Part shown: piece after piece, positions 36,301 to 47,598 of the stretch | Layout of the letters: each line of letters opens with the position of its first letter | Numbering within the stretch: the first letter of the stretch is position 1 | Source of the DNA: Agroathelia rolfsii | Lineage: Eukaryota > Basidiomycota > Agaricomycetes > Amylocorticiales > Amylocorticiaceae | DNA length: 64,000 nucleotides | Assembly: GCA_018343915.1 (NCBI GenBank) | Contig: JABRWF010000003.1 | Location: 4,960,001-5,024,000, forward strand | Reading direction: 5' to 3' | Notes under the pieces: model-generated | The model's database searches: none | Told to the model about the DNA's origin: nothing | The model's input: the letters and a program-made list of their open reading frames with translations, nothing else | Translations under genes and position numbers: made by a program

Positions 36301-37560
36301 CGACGGGCGTGCAGAGGAGGCATTCAGTTAGTATTGTCACGCCCGGTGCGACTGGGTCGTCGTCGGGAACGATCAGGGCGATGAAGGGCCGGACGGGCGT
36401 TGTGAGAAGGGCCAAGTCGAGGGATCCGTCGGCATCAACAAGGAGACCCCCGGTGGTTTCGCCGTATCCTTCGCTATGTAAGGCTCTTCCTTCCCCTGCT
36501 GCCCTAGAGTTATGTATCTCATTTGCCTGACCGTCTTTCTTTTCTTCTTGCAGCTCAGCGCAATCGGTCTTCGTCGCGGAAACGCGGGCATGATGAGTCG
36601 GAGGAGTCTTATTCCTCGTCCTATCGCGGTATTTTCCATAGTCCGGCCATGTCGAGCACGACGTCGCATAGTTCTCCGCAGTCCGTCTCGCTCGGGTCAC
36701 CTACGCTTGATAATATGCAACAACAGCCAACGAGTCCGACGATGGGCAGTCCACGGCAAAACAATAATGCTAATGGCGACAATAATAACAACAGCAGCAA
36801 CCTGCGGCCACTGTCAATCGGGAGCAACCTTAACTTTGGCCCGTCGCCGTTGTCACCGCTGCACCCTTCCTCGCCGCCGAGATATGATTACGATTTCGGC
36901 TCGATGTCGTCTCATCAGCAACAATCAAGCCAGTGGTCAAATAACCACGATTCGTCTCACAATGGTCGCAGGAATGGTTATAGCGATCACAATAATAACA
37001 GCAGCAACAACAATAATAATAACACCAACACGCTGTCTTCGTATACCCATGTCGATTACATGAACTCGTCAACCGGGAACGGTAGCGGCGGTGGCTCGTC
37101 GTCGTACCTAGATGACCCGCATTCGTTTGACGAGAATGCGTTTGGCGGGTTTGACGGCAGCGGCTCGTTCATCACACCGCTCGCGTCGACGACGATGATG
37201 GCGGGCGGTGCGCCGGCGTATTTCCCCGCGTCGGGGCTGCCCTTCCGTGGGTTGGAATTCATCCGCAACTTTGATGGGAGCAGTAATGGGAGCACCATGG
37301 GCGGGAGTGGAAGTAGTTCTGGTATGAACAACAACAACAACAACAGCAGCAGCAGCAGCAGCAATGGCGGTAGCGGTAGTGGCCTTGCAGGCCACGGTGC
37401 CTCCTCGTGGGATTTGGCTGGAGAGCACGAACCGCTGTGGCAGTCATCGTTTGATATGGGCGCGTTTGGGTATGAGCCTGAGCTATCCTTCCCCGTGTTG
37501 GGCCTAGGTGGAAACGACGCGGGGGATGATGTGATTGTTGAGGAGCATGGTCAGCATTAA
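33374..37560 (+). CDS. Zn2Cys6 fungal-specific transcription factor
   Basis: Eight exons (33374-33615, 33696-33733, 33807-33879, 33936-34557, 34722-34963, 35061-35220, 35304-36477, 36554-37560) give 1185 residues with unbroken frame. The binuclear zinc cluster has Cys77, 80, 87, 94, 97 and 104 (C-x2-C-x6-C-x6-C-x2-C-x6-C), followed by a basic linker and a leucine-containing coiled coil (VQELETRLLHMENVI). The Fungal_trans middle homology region begins VEAYFERFHFLMPVINKSAF and includes DCETRRRIWWGVYTLDRMLA and LGRPLGVEDTDCDVELP. The last 340 residues are Ser/Asn/Gln-rich with homopolymeric Asn and Ser runs near 37330, typical of activation or condensate-forming regions. It binds DNA as a dimer; target genes are unknown. 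The intron at 34964-35060 is GC-AG. A KKKR signal lies ahead of the cluster. Confidence 0.92.
34964..35060 (+). other. GC-AG intron in the Zn2Cys6 gene
   Basis: 97-nt intron, donor GAACG|GCAAGT, acceptor TGGCAG|AGCA. It restores the MVYYER-ALMLQYISHA join that is typical of this domain. The nearby GT donor gives the wrong frame. Confidence 0.8.
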
Positions 37561-38536
37561 TTTTTCTTTTTTCTTCTGCTGATGCTCGTAGTGTTTTTCT
37601 TTTCTTTGCGCCTTCTATGCTTTTCTCCTTCTTCTTCCATTAGCGCTTTCCCTCCCCTCACTTCTATAACCTACTTGGCCTTTGTCGTGTATGGTTTGGC
37701 TAGATGGTGAGGTCGCCATTATGAAACAATTCCATCTTTTTCTTTTTATCTTTGTTGCTGTTTCTCTCTCTCTCTCCCTCTCCTCTCCTGTGATGCCGTA
37801 TACGTACACAACTACAAATGCTTTGCCATCTGTCGTTCATGAATCTTTTATATACAATAATACCTTAACCTCATCTTCCTAGCCAATCGAAGAATTTGTA
37901 CCACTAGCTCTTTGTTTTTTGTTTTTTCTTCTTTCTCTTACGAATCACAACGCTATCTGACCATGACGACGCATATATATATATACACACATCTTTTTCT
38001 GGTTTTGTACACATCGCATATACCCACATCTTATAGGCCTCTAGCTAACCCCATTTCTTTTTCGTTCCTTCTATCTTAATTCTACACTGTGACAATGGAA
38101 TACTAAATGAATTGGATTGTATTTTGGAAGGTGTTTTATATTACTGATGGTCAGGCCATCCGAGAGTCGGCGGATTATCGACGGAACGAGAGGAGAACGT
38201 GATTTGGATGATGCTGTTGTCCCGACGGTATGATTATGATCCATGACTGCATGACCAGTTGACGCCGCTGCGGACTGCGTGCCTGGTACATCCGCCGGTC
38301 AAATTACTCCGCTTCACGTTTTCGACTCTCGATCATTCGATTTTGTTCGGATTTCGAGGTTGTAAGTGCTTGTACTTTACGTCGTCGCTTCTGGCGAAGG
38401 GTTCTCTCCTCCCTTTTGCCTTCACTCGCCGACTGGCTATTCAATCTTGCTTCTTATCAGCAACTGGAGAATTTGGTCCGTGGAATTTGCCCTAGAGTGA
38501 CCTAAATAATAAATCCGAACACGGAGAGTCGCTCGA
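37561..38536. other. Spacer with simple repeats
   Basis: About 975 bp between the Zn2Cys6 gene and the MFS gene. It is T-rich with (CT)n near 37763-37785 and (AT)n near 37974-37985. No supported gene. Confidence 0.5.
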
Positions 38537-40847
38537 ATGTCAACGTTCATTGGCAGTGGTAATAGCCACAAACCGCGTGGTCTCGAATGGCGCTCATCTG
38601 CGTGGATGGCAACACTAGGTATGTGTGTGAACTCTGTTTTGCTGTTTTGTTAAATTGCAATTGTTAACTCGAATGTTATTTTAATTTCTTTCTAATATTT
38701 TGATATATTATGCATATATTCTGATATATGTATTTGTCAGTCCTTGGACTAAGTCAGTATGACCGTTTGTTCTTCTTGAGACTATAGATCCCTGATCAAC
38801 TATTCATGGATGATGCACTGGCACCAACAGGTATATTCAGTGATCTCCTCGTTTACTCAATGATCATCCCCGTAATTCCTTTCCGACTTGAGGCCCTGGG
38901 ATATAGCCAGGTATCAGCATTGAGTTCTTGGCTCATCATTGCGTTTGTGCGTTCCATTCCGTAGATTTATACTAAATAGTTCTCCTCATCTAACCTTCCC
39001 CCATATTTTAATTTCGAAATATGAATCATAGTCAGCAGGCCTGGTCGTATCAACGATCCCAATTGCGTACTTGACAGAACGTTACAAGAACCGAAAGGTG
39101 CCTATGATTGTTGGCATTGCCGTTCTTCTAGGCTCGCTTGTGCTGTTCATGGAGGCACCTACATACTGGCTCATGTGTGTCGCGCGCATCCTGCAGGGGA
39201 TCAGTTCTTCGCTGGTATGGACAGTAGGCATGGCTATGCTGTAAGCCTTTTTTTCGTGGGGAGGGGGGGGGGATTTACGGGAGTGGTAATGCTGAACCTT
39301 TGATTCACTAGGTGTGATACTGTGAACGTGGGCATATTAGGAAGTGAGTTCTCAACTTGAATTGCTTGGTTGGTGGCCTTTCTAATCGATTATCCATGCT
39401 GGCTGCTGCCCAAACAGGACAGATGGGTATTGCGTTAACCGGACTCAGTGTAGGGTAAATGACCTTCATTCATTCCAATAACTCTTATTGTCATTAGGCC
39501 ATGTACTAACTTGTCCATGTTATAGCGTCCTCATCGGACCTTCTGTCGGTGGTGTTCTCTATCATCGCCTCGGCTTCCGGGCCCCATTTATCTTCGGGAT
39601 AGGAATAACGCTACTGGACTTGGTTACGCGATTGCTCTTCATTGAAAGAAAGAACGCTTTGAAATGGGGTTTTGACCCAGCTGTTTTGGCTCCTGCACGG
39701 GCCAATGCACTGGAAAGAGAGGCATATGAGCTTCGTGAAAGGCCCGACATAGTTGGTTCCCAGGCTGAGTGTGATGCTAGGCAAGAAGAACCGGTTTACA
39801 GCGGTCAAGAAAACGCACCTGTCACAGCTGTTCCTGCTAGTGCCGCCGCCGGAGATAGCCAGCTCATGATTCATATCGTGGTTTGGAGGCTCTTGCAATC
39901 TCCTCGCGCTGCATCAGCCTTGATAATCACATTCATCTATGGGTAATCTTAGAATTGAATCCATTTTACTATATATTCGAGACCTCTTAAGTGCTTATTA
40001 CTATCTTCAGGTTAACTTACACTAGCCAGGAGCCGACAGTACCTCTTCACCTTCAGAGTATATGGGGTTTGAACTCATCTCAAGTGGGTGTTATTTTTCT
40101 TATAGCATCGCTACCCACCATCCTTTGTAAGTATCCCTCCTCTTTTGGAATTTTCTTTATTATCATTTGCTGCATTGTAATCTTCCGTTCCTCATCTATT
40201 ACTTTCAGCCTCTATTGTAGCAGGATGGGTAAGTGATCGATATGGAGTGGAATGGATCACATCAGCCGGCATTCTATTGTCTTTGCCTTGGTGGGCACTC
40301 GTCATACTTCCTACTAGCCTTGATACCTTTGTGGTCGGATACACTCTAGAGAGTTGGTATCACTCTTTGAATTATTCATGAATAAAGTCTGACTGATGTT
40401 ATGATATAGATTTCTTCTCTTCCATTATACTAACTCCAGCTTCTACTGAACTGGCTGTCGTCTCAAAAGGGATTGAAGGCGTTGAATGTAAGCGACATTA
40501 ACTTCCATTTTCTTCTCCGATTCTTACCTTTATTCTTTCTTGTCAGATGGTCACATGTATGGCGCATTTAACCTCGTTTATGGATTGGGCTCCATGATAG
40601 GACCTATCATCGGCGGACAGGTACGTCAGAGCAGCCTCACCGCGTGATGGGCTCCTCATAAACCGACTCCCTTCATCTGTTACAGATATACGACGCTCTT
40701 CCGCTTTCAATTAATTACACAATTATCTGCGTGTTTTTTATAGGATGCATGCTCATTGCATTAGCCCTTTCCGTAGCTTTTATAGGAGACCGACCTCTCA
40801 TCAAAAGGATGGCATGCATGAATCATGCTAACATGCTACAGACATGA
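38537..40847 (+). CDS. MFS transporter, DHA1-like
   Basis: A multi-exon gene with start ATG 38537 and stop 40845-40847. Helix 1 is LVLGLSIFSDLLVYSMIIPV. The loop 2-3 signature is LTERYKNRK, a variant of the GxLaDRxGRR motif A. Further helices include LVWTVGMAMLCDTVN, GQMGIALTGLSVGVLIGPSVGG (helix 5, motif C-like GPxxGG), the central cytoplasmic loop rich in Glu/Arg (RANALEREAYELRERP), and a repeat-2 motif A AGWVSDRYGVEW. The end is FIGCMLIALALSVAFIGDRP. This matches the drug:H+ antiporter-1 and vesicular amine transporter branch. The first 94 coding bases are split so that exon 2 (38741-38752) has 12 nt. The substrate is unknown; its neighbours suggest a catabolic role. Confidence 0.85.
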
Positions 40848-41256
40848 AAAGCTAATCAACTTGGCAAGATTTTCATGTCCATTGTTGCTTACATGTCCAA
40901 GTTACAATTAATTAGTATCTGCATCACGGGAATACTTGTTAATAGAGTACTGTGAATAGATATATCAGGCTAATCATCATGCAATTGTGTCATAAAACTC
41001 GTTGTTGAGCTCGTGGACTGATAATAGTGGAGTCTTAATGTAAGAAAACAAACACGGCCTTAGGACATCGAACTGGCGGAATTTTGGTGGAACACCGCGG
41101 CTGGTTTCAAATGCCGGAAAACATATTGCCGGATTTTGATTTCTTCCCCAGACCCGGCTTCTTCAAGTTCCCATGGCCGGTAGCGCGTTCCCCAGCCTGA
41201 GTTCCTGACGTGATTGCAACTTGCACCCCCACTCGTTAACCGGACTCAACTACACA
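40848..41256. promoter_or_regulatory. Spacer between MFS and acyl-CoA dehydrogenase
   Basis: 409 bp between two genes in the same direction. It includes CCGGAAAA/CCGGATTTT-like and CGG..CCG sequences around 41090-41180 that could be Zn2Cys6 targets (CGG half-sites), but this is only suggestive. Confidence 0.35.
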
Positions 41257-43250
41257 ATGTCATCTTCGAAACCTACCCAGCATCCCATCGTTGAATTGAC
41301 CTCAGAGGCGTCATGGGCCCTTGTGAATACCATTTGAAATCTGTGAACCAATTCCTTCATAACGTTAACTGCAAATGATATAGATTGAAGACAAGTTCTC
41401 GCCATTTGCGAAAGAGACGTTGGCCAAATTAGTCAAGTTCCACCATGTTTGTCTACATCTACAAGCCTATCCGTAGATACCCTGGATAATTGAGCTTTTG
41501 CCCAGGAGGAGCTTGAGCCCGCCTTATTGTTGGCGCATGCCCAGATTCCTGCAGACCCCGTTCAGCGATGGAAGACAGTTGTGCCCGTCATCGAAGAGCT
41601 TAAGGTGAAGGCGAAGAAACTCGGCTTGTGGAACCTGTTCCTCAGCAAGGCTCATTATCCGGAATACGGAGTACCCCTTACTAACTTGGAGGTATGCACT
41701 CCGAAAGGGCGCTTAATTGAACGGTACCTTCTAACTATTTGCATGCAGTATGGTGTCATGGCTGAGATTCTCGGTCGTACGAGTCCTATCGGTCCTCAAG
41801 CAGTCAACTGCTCCGCACCCGATACTGGAAATATGGGTATGTCTGAAAAAGAACGTCCGAGCGACGGCTTGTACTCATACTCCGCTTAGAGGTTCTGGCG
41901 CGTTACGGAAACGCTGAACAACAAAAGAAATGGCTTATTCCATTGCTTAACGGTGAAATCAGGTCGGCTTTCGCCATGACAGAGCGCTTTGGTGGGTCTA
42001 ATGAATCGTGTATTTGTAATTTGATCGTACTCAGTCTAGTCCAGTCTCATCTTCCGTATGTTCCCAGCATCGTTCTCAAACGGGAAGCTTTGTTGAACCT
42101 GTTCTAGGATGCTACCAACATCAAGACCTCCATCCGCCGTGAGGGTGACGAAATTGTCATCAACGGACATAAATGGTTTATTCCAAGTATACTATTTGTT
42201 GTGTCTTCCAACCTAACACGGTCTGGGCAGGTGGATTTCGGGTGCCGGTGATCCCCGCTGTGCGGTCCATCTTGTACTAGGCAAGTCGGACCCCGGCAAT
42301 GCGTCTTCTTACCATCAGCAAAGTATCGTCATTGTTCCTGCCAACACGCCTGGTGTGCGCATTATTCGGCCTATGCAAGTCTTTGGCTATGATGATGCAC
42401 CTGAAGGCCATTGCGAGATTATTTACGAAAATGTGCGAGTCCCACTCGGCAATTTGATCCTTGGTTGGGGCAAAGGGTTTGAAGTGAGTAAATTATGTAT
42501 CTAATGATGTTTCTATCGCTCTACTGACATATACTGTTTCAGATCATTCAAGGACGACTTGGGTAATTGCCTGTTTGCCTCCATGATTTAATAAGCGAGC
42601 TTAAAATTGTTGCTTTCTAGGCCTGGTCGCATTCATCACTGCATGAGATCCATCGGCATTGCTCAGGCAGCGCTTGATACCATGTTAGTTCGCGTCACAG
42701 ACCCGAGCCGTAAGACATTCAACAAGTATCTTTATGAGCACGGAACTGTAGTCGCCGACATCGCCAAGTCACGGGCTGAGATTGAATCTGCCCGTTTGCT
42801 TGTCTATAGTGCTGCTTTACAAGTATGTCCTTCCCTGCCTAAGTATCCTCTCGAAAGACGGCTTAGAATGGCATATGTAGATTGATAAGTACAAAGCCAA
42901 GGGTGCGCTCAAAGAGATTGGAATGGCCAAATTTGTCGTGCCAAGCATGGCCCTCCAAGTGGTAGACCGAGCCATTCAGTCGTTCGGTGCTGAAGGTATC
43001 AGTCAAGACCAGAATTTAGCCGAGCGCTGGGCAGGACTAAGAACGTTGCGATTGGCTGATGTACGTGGACAGGAATTACGATTGTGCTTGCATCTAGCTA
43101 ATCATATCTTTTTAGGGCCCTGATGCCGTGCACATTCAACAGGTTGGACAGCGTGAATTGAAACGCGCTCCCAAACTCGCCCAGACACAACAGGAACTCA
43201 AGAAAAAGCAGAAGGCGCTCCTGGAGCGTGCTGGTTTCGCTAAGCTATAA
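41257..43250 (+). CDS. Acyl-CoA dehydrogenase (ACAD10/11-like)
   Basis: A multi-exon gene with start ATG 41257 and stop 43248-43250. The N-terminal domain reads [19 protein letters not shown] and [20 protein letters not shown]. The middle domain has [42 protein letters not shown] and [18 protein letters not shown]. The C-terminal helical domain has [40 protein letters not shown] and [19 protein letters not shown]. This is the ACAD10/ACAD11-type acyl-CoA dehydrogenase, a flavoenzyme that makes enoyl-CoA. Most junctions fall cleanly (for example KW|WISG across a GT-AG intron at about 42172-42231). The junction between AFAMTERF and DATNIKTSI (about 41990-42110) could not be closed with canonical sites and should be checked. 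The C-terminus is Lys-rich and ends AKL, a possible variant peroxisomal signal. Confidence 0.87.
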
Positions 43251-43477
43251 GCAGTTTGTGAATCAAGTGCATATATCTTATTTTCTTTGGAAGATGTTTT
43301 GAAGGGACATTGTACCTCCTATGCAAATGCATAAATCTAGCCATTTTTTTGCGTCATACTGTTGCAAATTCTCTGATAACTGATCTCGGCTCTATGTACT
43401 CGCCAACTGAGGTATAGGGGACGTCAAGACTGATTTGCCGTGTTAGCATTTCTCAATAGAGGACCGGGGGATGCGTC

Positions 43478-46400
43478 TCACCCAAATGCCAACGGACCAC
43501 CAAACTTAAGACCCTGCTCTGTTTTTGTCCACAGCGGATGTCCCGCAAGAGCCAAAACGGTTACTCTGAGGCCGTATCGATACTCGGGCGTTCTGATATG
43601 GTTAAAACCAAAATCGTGTTAGCCTCAATGTCTAAGTTACTCCGAAAAACCGTGACCTACCCCAAACAAGATCCTGATTGCGAATCAATCACAGTAATCA
43701 AATCAGGCATGGTGCAGAGAGCTTCCTTGCTGCCATCTGGATGATGAACATAGGCTGCAATATTCTCATTCTGGAAAGGAATCTTAAGAGCATATCCCAC
43801 AGGATAAATAGGTAATATGTCGTTTGCCATAGACCTCTCTTCTTCGAATGACTGGAGAGGTGCTATGGTTGTCTCTCCCCAAGTGAAGCCGGCGCGAACT
43901 TCTCTCGTGACGCTGACTATCTTACCTATAAAGAGACATTTTCCATTCTGAAGCTCCAGAATCGACTTCGGGACTGAGTATAAATTGTTCGCCTTTCTGC
44001 ATTTGGCGATAGCTCGGCCTATACGCCATGCCTGGGAAACACTACGCACTACGCCATACTGAATGCATTGCTTCACAGTGAGGGGTGCATGGATCACAGC
44101 CGCTTTGCTGCCCATTTCCGTGCAGGCGGCGCGCAAGATGCTTTCTACCGAAGCGGGACTTGAAGCAGAGCCCAATACCTGTACGACACCCTCAGTATCC
44201 AACTTCTTCACATTATCCTGAAAGGAACGTACCAGCTGGTTTCCAACGCCATCTGCGATCGCACAAGGCCATAGCCCACCTTGAATGCCATACACCCCTG
44301 GTAAAGTTTGGTCCATTCTTGGGTATGCACTAGTGTTCGGAGTTTGGCAAAGATCCTCTTCATATACATACTGGAAGAAGATTCACCGTCCCATTAAATC
44401 CCCTATTATGAATTAAGAACGACTGATCATTACCATCGCAATATTTATATGCTGGGCTCACCATCAAGTGCTGATATACCTAGCTCTGCTGCTAATACGA
44501 GAGGTTGTACACCATTTCCACCGCCTATCTCATCAGAAACGGTACCAACAACCTCGTTCACGCCAAGATACTTTTTTAATGCTGCAAGTGCTGCTGGCAG
44601 CTCATTCCCACCTTGGATGCGCTCGCTCTAACATGGATAAGAACATTACCTTCTTGTGACCAAGATGAATTTATCCTCACAGAAACGCTAGGCGATCCCA
44701 TGAAGCAAGCACGTATAAACAAACTATCTGATGACACATCTTCTGGGTCAACGATGAAGATCTTTTTCCCTTGACGAAGTTGTTCGCGTGCCATCAAGAA
44801 TGGTGGATAGCTTGTTCCGCCCCCGCCAGTACCCAGAATCCCACATCCTTCTGCAATCCATTCCAAGTCTGTCTCACTTACCATCCATTGACGAGAAGGA
44901 TTAATGAAAGGTCGATATATTTCAGGATCGACACGGTAAATCTCTGGATGCTGAGGTGTGTGTTTCGATTGGACATCATCATTCAGTTCATTGACATCAC
45001 TGTATATCTGCGTCCCAGTGTCGTTGAATAGCGAGGGTTCCAGGAGAGATGATTGTAACTTGATAGTCTTCACGGATAGCTCGCCAGCAGCCTTGACAAT
45101 AATGCGTGTCGCCTGATTGGTCACGTATTGAAGGGGGAGGATCTCGACATCTAAGATTTCTACTGTCTCTGTTGGCGCAAACCAAGGATAGTTCCACAAA
45201 TGGCAAATGATACATGTAATGGAAAGCATACCAGAATCAGCGCCTGCATTTATCGCTTGCTCTACTGCCTCCTTCTTCATGCTTGTCAATACATCTTCTA
45301 AAACTCGACCTTGCATGATTTCTATCCGGTCGATTTCACCTGCTACTTTGCTCATCGCAGCGCCAACAGCGTTTGCTACATCCGCGAAACGCGGTTTCAC
45401 GACTATATCGACGCCTTTGAGTTGATCTGGAATGAGGATAGATCCGCCACCGACAAGCAACACAGTTATAGGCTCAGGCGAGGTCTTCATTCGATCAATG
45501 ACATCTTCGACGAGTTTTTTTATCGTATTCTCGGCGGCCATCAGTACGGATGCGTCTATGGATGACACAAGGGATGCATCTCCTACGTTAGCACGACCAG
45601 TGGCGACTGAGATATCGGTCGTAGTCAACTCGTTACCGCCGAATACCAAGCCCTTCTCGGTAATGTGATAGCCAACGCTGTCTGGACCGACGGTAACCTC
45701 TCCAGACGGAAGCGAACGTACTCTTGAGCCTCCCCCTAGGCCTATTGAAAGCAAATCTGGCATAGCAAATGCCTGTACCATATGATTAGATATCAGATAG
45801 TTGACGCTAAAGTTCGTTGTGAAAGAGTCACGTACTGTGCGAACTCCAGCAAGCTGAACGAAAGCGGCCGCTTGCCGGGGAAGCCCCGATGGCAATAAGC
45901 AACCTACATCTGTCGTGGTGCCACCCACGTCGAGCACTATCATTGGCTTCCCCCTGGCGATCTTACCTCTTAAATCATGTCCTACAAGAAATGATGCCCC
46001 ACGCATACTATTGGTCATGCCACTAGAGAATGTCCGTATGGGTAGATTCGAAGCTTTAGATGCCGAAATTAGGGTACCGTCATTTGCAGTTAAAAAGAGG
46101 GGACATATAAGGCCTAACGTCGTGATTGCGTGTTGAAATCCACGGATTGTGCGACGTGCAAAAGCGAGTATAGATGCGTTGAGAATAGTGGCATTTTCAC
46201 GCTCTAGAAAGCCAACTTGGCCAACTGAAAAAAATCTTGTTAGGTTCAAATGGCATCGTTACTAAAAATTCTAAAGAGTACCGTCAGAAGATATTACTAC
46301 ATCGATGGCAGAGCCAAGTCTTCCGCGAATGATGCCGCGCACGCGCTTCTCTTGGATACCTTCAAGATCAAGCGAGGAGAAGACACCTACAACGGCGATT

Positions 46401-47132
46401 GCCTTTATATCGGTATCTTTCATCCGGTCACATATAGCGACAATCTCTAGCTCGTCCAAAGGTTTGGTTTCTTTTCCATCAATCTCGAAGCCGCCGTTTG
46501 CAAAGAAAGAAGGCCCCTCTATGATTGATCGTAAATGCTGCGGAAAATCAATGAAAGGGGGTGCTTGACGAGTCTACTGCAAAATTAGAAGCACGTATAC
46601 GGTATGGTTATGTGTTGATAGCAATGGCGTACATAGGTAGAGCAAAGACGAAGAACAGCGACCTTGGCCAAACGACGAGTGTCATGTTGAAGTACAGCAT
46701 TGATGAAATCTAGCCGGCAGTAGTAGGTTCTCTATTCTGAGGATGAGGAAGGTCTCATCATTGGGTACTTACGCGTAGTGCCAATAGTAATGCACGATAT
46801 TAGGGCTGGATCACATTGGGATCCATCAAGAATGGCCTGAATAGCATTCTGAATACCATCCGATATGCTGGTAGGTAAAATAAAATAAAAATAAGTAAGT
46901 ATTTACTATGGCAATGAAAGTGGCCAGACGTACTTTAGAGTTGTTGGTGATTTGTGAATGGCAAGGATTCCCCGGTTCTCGTCATGCGCCTTATTAGTGT
47001 CGATAAGAACGCTATCAGTGTTCGTACCTATTCTCAAGAGGGGCTAGGTCAGTAAAATGAAGAAAGAACTACATAGCACTTTCAATTTTGTCATCACGAC
47101 TCACCTCCAACGTCAACTCCAATTTTAAGCAT
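43478..47132 (-). CDS. Hydantoinase/oxoprolinase-DUF917 fusion protein
   Basis: The minus-strand gene starts at ATG 47132 and stops at 43478, roughly 1000 residues. The N-terminal actin-like ATPase half starts MLKIGVDVGGTNTDSVLIDT and contains IVLDVGGTTTDVGCLLPSG, GLGGGSRVR and LLVGGGSILIPD, matching the hydantoinase A / 5-oxoprolinase family. The second half (from about 44.9 kb) is DUF917: WIAEGCGILGTGGGGTSYPP, GTVSDEIGGGNGVQPLVLAA, LDGDLMGRAYPRMDQTLPGV and a terminal KFGGPLAFG. Related hydantoin-utilisation proteins hydrolyse cyclic amides with ATP. Exon 44402-44387 is only 16 nt and is needed to give GDLMGRAYP. The final intron joins LG|TPEYRYGLRV. The substrate is not known. Confidence 0.88.
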
Positions 47133-47598
47133 GTTAATTCTACCTCTACGTTACGACCTAAGCGGATGGTTCAGGTATGAAAACAAGGAAGTACTATTAG
47201 GATGATAAGGTACACCATAGCCTGATGGGTCGGAATTTGAAGTTTTTGATTCTTCGCGAAGAGTGTATGCGCACTGTTGGGGTAACCGCGTGATTTCAGT
47301 GCCGACTCAGGATGTATTAATTTAACATCATTGCAGGCTATTTTGTTGTCTCGCTCCATGTGCCATGCAAAGGTGCAATTCATAGTCTTCATCACCAATT
47401 CTACAAGAGCTATTTATTGTTTAGATTATCTCTCTTCATGAAAGCCGTTGGGTGTGTGCTGTACGAACAGACAAAGTGTGCCAAATCAAGAATGCCGTTG
47501 ACAAGCTTTAATATCCTTTATTTGCAAGGCATTCAAGAAAAGAGAGGGATAGTATACAGATAGAATAAGGCTGGCAATTTTGCTGTTTATTATACAGC
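47133..47598. promoter_or_regulatory. Spacer upstream of the hydantoinase gene
   Basis: 466 bp from the Rdx-gene stop to the hydantoinase start, both on the minus strand. No gene supported; it should contain the hydantoinase promoter. Confidence 0.45.

Noticed and set aside
35819..37447. Minus-strand frames opposite the Zn2Cys6 gene, including a Leu-rich one
   Set aside because: Shadow of CAG/AAC/AGC repeats in the coding strand.
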